Of a DNA stretch of 64,000 bases, positions 60,377 to 64,000 are shown piece after piece; position 1 is the stretch's first letter, and each line of letters starts with the position of its first letter. A program made the translations under genes and the position numbers. This DNA comes from Pseudofrancisella aestuarii (GTDB lineage Bacteria > Pseudomonadota > Gammaproteobacteria > Francisellales > Francisellaceae): contig NZ_QLIS02000001.1 of the NCBI RefSeq assembly GCF_003574475.2, positions 124,001 through 188,000 of the forward strand, read 5' to 3'. The notes beneath the pieces were generated by a model that worked only from the letters and a program-made list of their open reading frames with translations, had not been told where the DNA came from and did no database searches.

Positions 60377-61444
60377 ATGAAAAAGATAATAGATATTAAT
60401 TGCTCAGTAATAAGTATTCCATTAAATAGAACTTTTGTAACAGCTGTTAGAAGTACAAATGTTATAGATACTATCTTGGTTAAACTTACTTTAGATGATG
60501 GAACAGTTGGATATGGCGCAGCACCGGCTACAGTAGCTATTACGGGTGATACTCTTCACGGTATGAAGTTTATTATTTCAGAGTTATTTTCTCCAGTTAT
60601 TCTAAATACAAACTTAGAAGATTATGAGGCTGTTTTAGGAAGGGCCTTTTCAAGAGCTATGTTTAATACTGGTGCAAAAATGGCTATTGATTTAGCATAT
60701 CACGATTTATTAGCTAAGCAGAAGGGTATATCTGTACTAAAGTTCTTAGGTGGAAGTAATAATATTTTAGAAACGGATGTCTCAATAAGCTGTGGTACCG
60801 TCTCAGAAACTATAGAGAATATTACAAATGGAATAGAAAAAGGATTTTCTACTATAAAAGTAAAGGTTGGTGCTGATTTTAATAGAGATATAGAGTTATT
60901 AAAGTTCCTAGATAGTGAATTTTCTAAACAAATAAGATTTAGATTTGATGCAAATCAAGGTTGGACAGAAAAACAATCTAGACAATTTATAGAAGAACTA
61001 AACAAATATAGTATAAATGTTGAGTTAGTAGAGCAGCCGGTTAAATATCATAATTATAGGGCTATGAAAAATATTACAGAGTTTAGTAATATTCCTATTC
61101 TTGCAGATGAGTCTGTATTTAGTGAAGCTGATGCTATAAGACTAATAGAGGAGAGAGCTTGTAATATGCTAAATATTAAATTAGCTAAAACAGGAGGGAT
61201 TTTAGAAGCTAAAAAAATTAAAAAAATAGCTAATGAGCATAATATTCCATGTATGATCGGTTGTATGATGGAATCACCCTTAGGGATAGTTGCTGCAGCT
61301 AGTTTTGCTTTAGCTGAAGATATTAGTATGGCTGATCTTGATGTTTTAGACTGGATTAATAAAGATTATTATAGTAATTTTGTGACTTTTGATGAGCCTA
61401 ATATTATTGTTAAAGATAGTAAAGGCTATGGATTTAATATATAG
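60377..61444 (+). CDS. Dipeptide epimerase (enolase superfamily)
   Basis: 355 aa muconate-lactonising-subgroup enzyme, probably L-Ala-D/L-Glu epimerase or a relative. STIKVKVGAD (about 156-165) has the first catalytic Lys (KxK), RFDANQGW (194-201) the first metal Asp, ELVEQPV the Glu, ILADESVF the second Asp, and LNIKLAKTGG the opposite-face Lys. The DxD specificity region near the end reads MADLDVLDW. It is coupled to the DUF819 carrier. Such enzymes let cells reuse murein peptides; the precise dipeptide is unknown. Confidence 0.9.
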   Translation: MKKIIDINCSVISIPLNRTFVTAVRSTNVIDTILVKLTLDDGTVGYGAAPATVAITGDTLHGMKFIISELFSPVILNTNLEDYEAVLGRAFSRAMFNTGAKMAIDLAYHDLLAKQKGISVLKFLGGSNNILETDVSISCGTVSETIENITNGIEKGFSTIKVKVGADFNRDIELLKFLDSEFSKQIRFRFDANQGWTEKQSRQFIEELNKYSINVELVEQPVKYHNYRAMKNITEFSNIPILADESVFSEADAIRLIEERACNMLNIKLAKTGGILEAKKIKKIANEHNIPCMIGCMMESPLGIVAAASFALAEDISMADLDVLDWINKDYYSNFVTFDEPNIIVKDSKGYGFNI

Positions 61445-61455
61445 CATATAAATAA

Positions 61456-62103
61456 ATGAAAGAAGAAAAAATTATTGTTCTAGTGCACGGATTTATTAAA
61501 AATAGTAAGGATATGTTTACTATTGAGAGTTTTTTTAAGCAGCATTATGACTATATTATATCTGTTGATCTGCCTACCACTTTTGTAAGTATGGAGGCTG
61601 CAGTTACTAGGCTTTGCCAAATTATAGGAGATATTCCTAAGACAAAATCTATTACATTTATAGCTCATAGTATGGGTGGCATAATAGTTTGTAAGACTAT
61701 ACATAAATTACAACTTGAAAATATTGATAAATGTATATTTATAGCTACACCATTTAAAGGTTCAGGGATAGCAGACTTTGGAGATAGAATTCCTTTTTAT
61801 TCTAGAATACTAAAACCAAATAAAGAGCTTAAGGTAACTGATAAGTATCTAGATATTTGTAATAGTGTAGCTGCTAAGTTTCCCGTAGGATTAATAGCAG
61901 GTAATAAGCATTCAAAACTTAATTTTTTGGCTAGGCTTTGTTTAAGTGAAGATAATGATGGTTTAGTTGATGTGGAGTCGGCTTTTGCTATAAATAGTGA
62001 TGATAGAATTATCTTAAATAAAAGCCATGCGAAAATTCATCATGATACGGATACTTTAAATAAGATAGTTTCTTTTCTAGAAACAGGTAAGTTTGTATCT
62101 TAA
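61456..62103 (+). CDS. Alpha/beta hydrolase
   Basis: 215 aa. The nucleophile elbow IAHSMGGII (about 73-81; Ser near 76) and the oxyanion HG in VLVHGFIKN (8-16) are clear; Asp in SEDNDGLVDVESAF and a late His in KIHHDT would complete the triad. It resembles the lipase/PGAP1-like esterases. No signal peptide. It is 11 bases after the epimerase gene and may belong to the same operon. Confidence 0.85.
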   Translation: MKEEKIIVLVHGFIKNSKDMFTIESFFKQHYDYIISVDLPTTFVSMEAAVTRLCQIIGDIPKTKSITFIAHSMGGIIVCKTIHKLQLENIDKCIFIATPFKGSGIADFGDRIPFYSRILKPNKELKVTDKYLDICNSVAAKFPVGLIAGNKHSKLNFLARLCLSEDNDGLVDVESAFAINSDDRIILNKSHAKIHHDTDTLNKIVSFLETGKFVS

Positions 62104-62187
62104 TTTTTTTAGTGTGCCAAGACTTTATATAAAAGCTTAGAAATTTATTTTATTATAGATCTATAGCAGTCTAAGTTTTATAGTTTT

Positions 62188-63663
62188 ATGGATTTTCTTA
62201 CAGAAAAACAAAATCGAGAAATAGAAGAATATGCAATTTCTAAAGGTATCAACCTTATAGATTATGCATCATCAAAGATAACAAAGTTTATCGTAAAAAA
62301 ATTTCCTAAAAACTCAAAACTACTTTTTATAGTTGGGAATGGTAATAATGGTAGTGATGGGATTGCAGCTGCTATAAAGCTTCATAATGAAAACTATGAT
62401 GTTGATGTCTATAGAATATTTTCAAAAGGTAATAAAGATAATCAAAACTATTATAAAAAGTTTTCCAAGCTCAAAAATACATTAAAAGAATTACCTAATA
62501 TTTATGATTATGATGCTGTTATTGATGGGATATTTGGTATTGGACTAGATAGAGATTTACAAGGTGAAGTTTTAGAGTTGGTAAAGACTATAAATAAAAC
62601 TGCCAAATATATTTTAGCTATAGATGTCCCAAGTGGCTTAGGGGCTTTTAATGCTAAAGTCTATGGTGAGGCAATACAAGCTAATGATACGATTACTTTC
62701 TTAGCTGATAAGCAAGGATTACATACTGCTGATGGTTTAGATTATGCAGGTAAAGTTACTGTTGCTAAGTTAATTAGTAATAAAGATATAAAGTTGTCGA
62801 AAGCTCCATATAAAGTTATCAGGAATACTATAGAAGATATAAATTTAGATAATATCCTTAGGAAGAAGAAAAATACTAATAAAGGCACTTATGGTAGCTT
62901 AGCAATAGTTGGTGGCAATATTGGTATGAATGGAGCACTACAACTGGCTGGTACAAGTGCTTTATATAGTGGTTGTGGAAAGGTCTCCTTAATTTCTTTA
63001 GATAAAAATTTCCGCCCTGATATGTCTATACCAGAGCTTATGACTAAATCACTAGAAAATATTCCCCAAAATATAAATACTTTTTCAGCTCTAGCTGTGG
63101 GAGTAGGATTTGGAACTTGTGAAGAATCTCAAAAGATTTTAAAAATATTAATTGAGAACTTAAATCAGCCATCCATCTTTGATGCTGATGCACTTAATAT
63201 AATTGCTAGCAATGCTGAAGTAAAAGAGAGATTTATCTATTTAGAAAATAAAATAATAACCCCACATCCTGCAGAAGCAGCAAGATTACTTAATTGTAGT
63301 ACTCAAGAAATTCAAAATGACAGATTTGAGGCTATAAGGAAGTTAGCTAGAGAATATAATGCAACGGTAATACTGAAAGGAGCGGGTAGTCTAATTTGTA
63401 AAAATAATGAAATATATATAAATAAAACGGGTAATCAAGGTATAGCAGTAGCAGGGCAGGGAGATGTATTATCTGGAATTGTTGGTTCATTTTTAGCTCA
63501 GGACTTAGATACTTTATCCGCGAGTAGATTAGCTGTGCATGTACATGGTTTGGCTGGAGATGAATTAGCTAAAAAGCTTGGAGGCTATATTGGGGTTTTA
63601 CCTAGTAGGGTTGCTAAAGAGATTTGTAAAATTTTAAATAAAGAAGGAGAGCTATATGACTAA
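62188..63663 (+). CDS. nnr: Bifunctional NAD(P)HX epimerase/dehydratase
   Basis: 491 aa repair enzyme for hydrated NAD(P)H. The N-terminal YjeF (NAXE epimerase) domain carries FIVGNGNNGSDG (49-60) and DGIFGIGLDR. The C-terminal dehydratase (NAXD) domain carries KGTYGSLAIVGGNIGMNGA (about 231-249), ILKGAGSLI and the catalytic Asp in GNQGIAVAGQGDVLSGIV (about 413-430). Same fusion as E. coli YjeF/Nnr. It overlaps the next gene by 8 bases. Confidence 0.95.
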   Translation: MDFLTEKQNREIEEYAISKGINLIDYASSKITKFIVKKFPKNSKLLFIVGNGNNGSDGIAAAIKLHNENYDVDVYRIFSKGNKDNQNYYKKFSKLKNTLKELPNIYDYDAVIDGIFGIGLDRDLQGEVLELVKTINKTAKYILAIDVPSGLGAFNAKVYGEAIQANDTITFLADKQGLHTADGLDYAGKVTVAKLISNKDIKLSKAPYKVIRNTIEDINLDNILRKKKNTNKGTYGSLAIVGGNIGMNGALQLAGTSALYSGCGKVSLISLDKNFRPDMSIPELMTKSLENIPQNINTFSALAVGVGFGTCEESQKILKILIENLNQPSIFDADALNIIASNAEVKERFIYLENKIITPHPAEAARLLNCSTQEIQNDRFEAIRKLAREYNATVILKGAGSLICKNNEIYINKTGNQGIAVAGQGDVLSGIVGSFLAQDLDTLSASRLAVHVHGLAGDELAKKLGGYIGVLPSRVAKEICKILNKEGELYD

Positions 63664-64000
63664 TGTTAATAAAATAAAAAAAGCTACTCTTTATCGTATG
63701 GTTACAGATAAGCATATTTGTCCTTATGGTATAAAAGCAAAAGATCTTTTAAAGCGTAAAGGTTATGAAATTGAAGATATTCATCTAAAAACTAGAGAAG
63801 AGACAGATGTTTTTAAAGAAAAATATAAGGTAAAAACTACACCACAAACTTTTATAGATGGTAAAAGGATAGGTGGCTATGATGATTTGCAGGAATTTTT
63901 TGGTGTGGCAAAGCCGAAGAAAGAAAAGACTTATATTCCTGTTATAGTGGTTTTTGCTATTGCATTTTTAATGACTTTAGCAACGAGTTATGCATTATCT
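63656..64000 (+). CDS. Glutaredoxin-like protein fused to a membrane segment, partial
   Basis: Starts at ATG 63656 (GAAGGAGA ribosome-binding site) and runs off the window after about 115 codons. Residues 1-85 are a glutaredoxin fold with CPYG (22-25) and TTPQTFIDGKRIGGYDDL (about 60-77). A hydrophobic helix begins near 95 (YIPVIVVFAIAFLMTLATSYAL). One redox Cys is replaced by Gly, so it is a monothiol-like type. The full protein probably continues with more helices, as in glutaredoxin-MauE/DoxX-like fusions. The membrane part is outside the window. Confidence 0.75.
   Translation, partial: MTNVNKIKKATLYRMVTDKHICPYGIKAKDLLKRKGYEIEDIHLKTREETDVFKEKYKVKTTPQTFIDGKRIGGYDDLQEFFGVAKPKKEKTYIPVIVVFAIAFLMTLATSYALS

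Overview
The window is AT-rich (roughly one third G+C by eye) and reads as a chromosomal segment of a gamma-proteobacterium of the Francisella clade. Supporting signs are a class A beta-lactamase resembling the Francisella chromosomal FTU enzyme, several POT-type peptide carriers, a long secreted GH18 chitinase, prs-rplY, an rnfB-nth pair without other rnf genes, and the dense, short-spaced gene layout. Species is not assignable from sequence alone. Product calls come from motif reading and family memory; no database search was run.

Layout. 1-2737: arginine synthesis (argG-argH, minus strand) behind a perfect ArgR-type operator. 2919-6552: an aromatic amino acid permease, the SelO AMPylase, azoreductase azoR and a divergent HxlR/DUF24 regulator broken by a one-base deletion. 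6556-9234: multi-domain secreted chitinase with tandem-repeat linkers. 9446-17858 (all minus): mfd, a Bax-inhibitor-1-like protein, a five-gene run grxB-rnfB-nth-DUF1841-carrier, and ferritin. 18023-25619: housekeeping and DNA repair (lipA, elbB, yebC, ruvC, ruvA, a 3-methyladenine glycosylase, cvfB-like, trhO, rdgC).

25620-31352 looks like a decayed integrated element next to a tRNA-Ser(UGA) gene: a HEPN-motif protein (possible abortive-infection defence gene), a C39-like cysteine peptidase, the C-terminal stump of what may be a conjugative coupling protein, a Replic_Relax/MobC-like gene, a DUF6653 membrane protein, a FAH-family hydrolase, and six tandem copies of AGGTGGGT directly behind the tRNA terminator. 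This is the best candidate for non-core biology here.

31517-46990: prs, rplY (with a 5'-terminal mRNA hairpin), a CNNM/CorC-type protein, then a minus-strand operon pilD-dsbG-like-bla-pth-ychF in which a beta-lactamase with the carbapenemase-type Cys69/Cys238 pair sits beside a thiol-disulfide protein gene; sthA, a K+ channel and a POT carrier; then a plus-strand run of a PP-loop thiolation ATPase, a TusA-like carrier, ycaR, kdsB and a HIT protein; then two envelope proteins. 47005-50682: galactose use (galT-galK divergent from a sugar porter). 50774-57166: ppiC, a DEAD-box helicase, gmk, and the NAD synthesis genes nadA-nadC-nadB. 57163-64000: a membrane protein, a GNAT acetyltransferase, an exported chorismate mutase, glutathione peroxidase, a DUF819 carrier with a dipeptide epimerase, an alpha/beta hydrolase, the NAD(P)HX repair enzyme, and a membrane-anchored glutaredoxin-like gene cut by the window edge.
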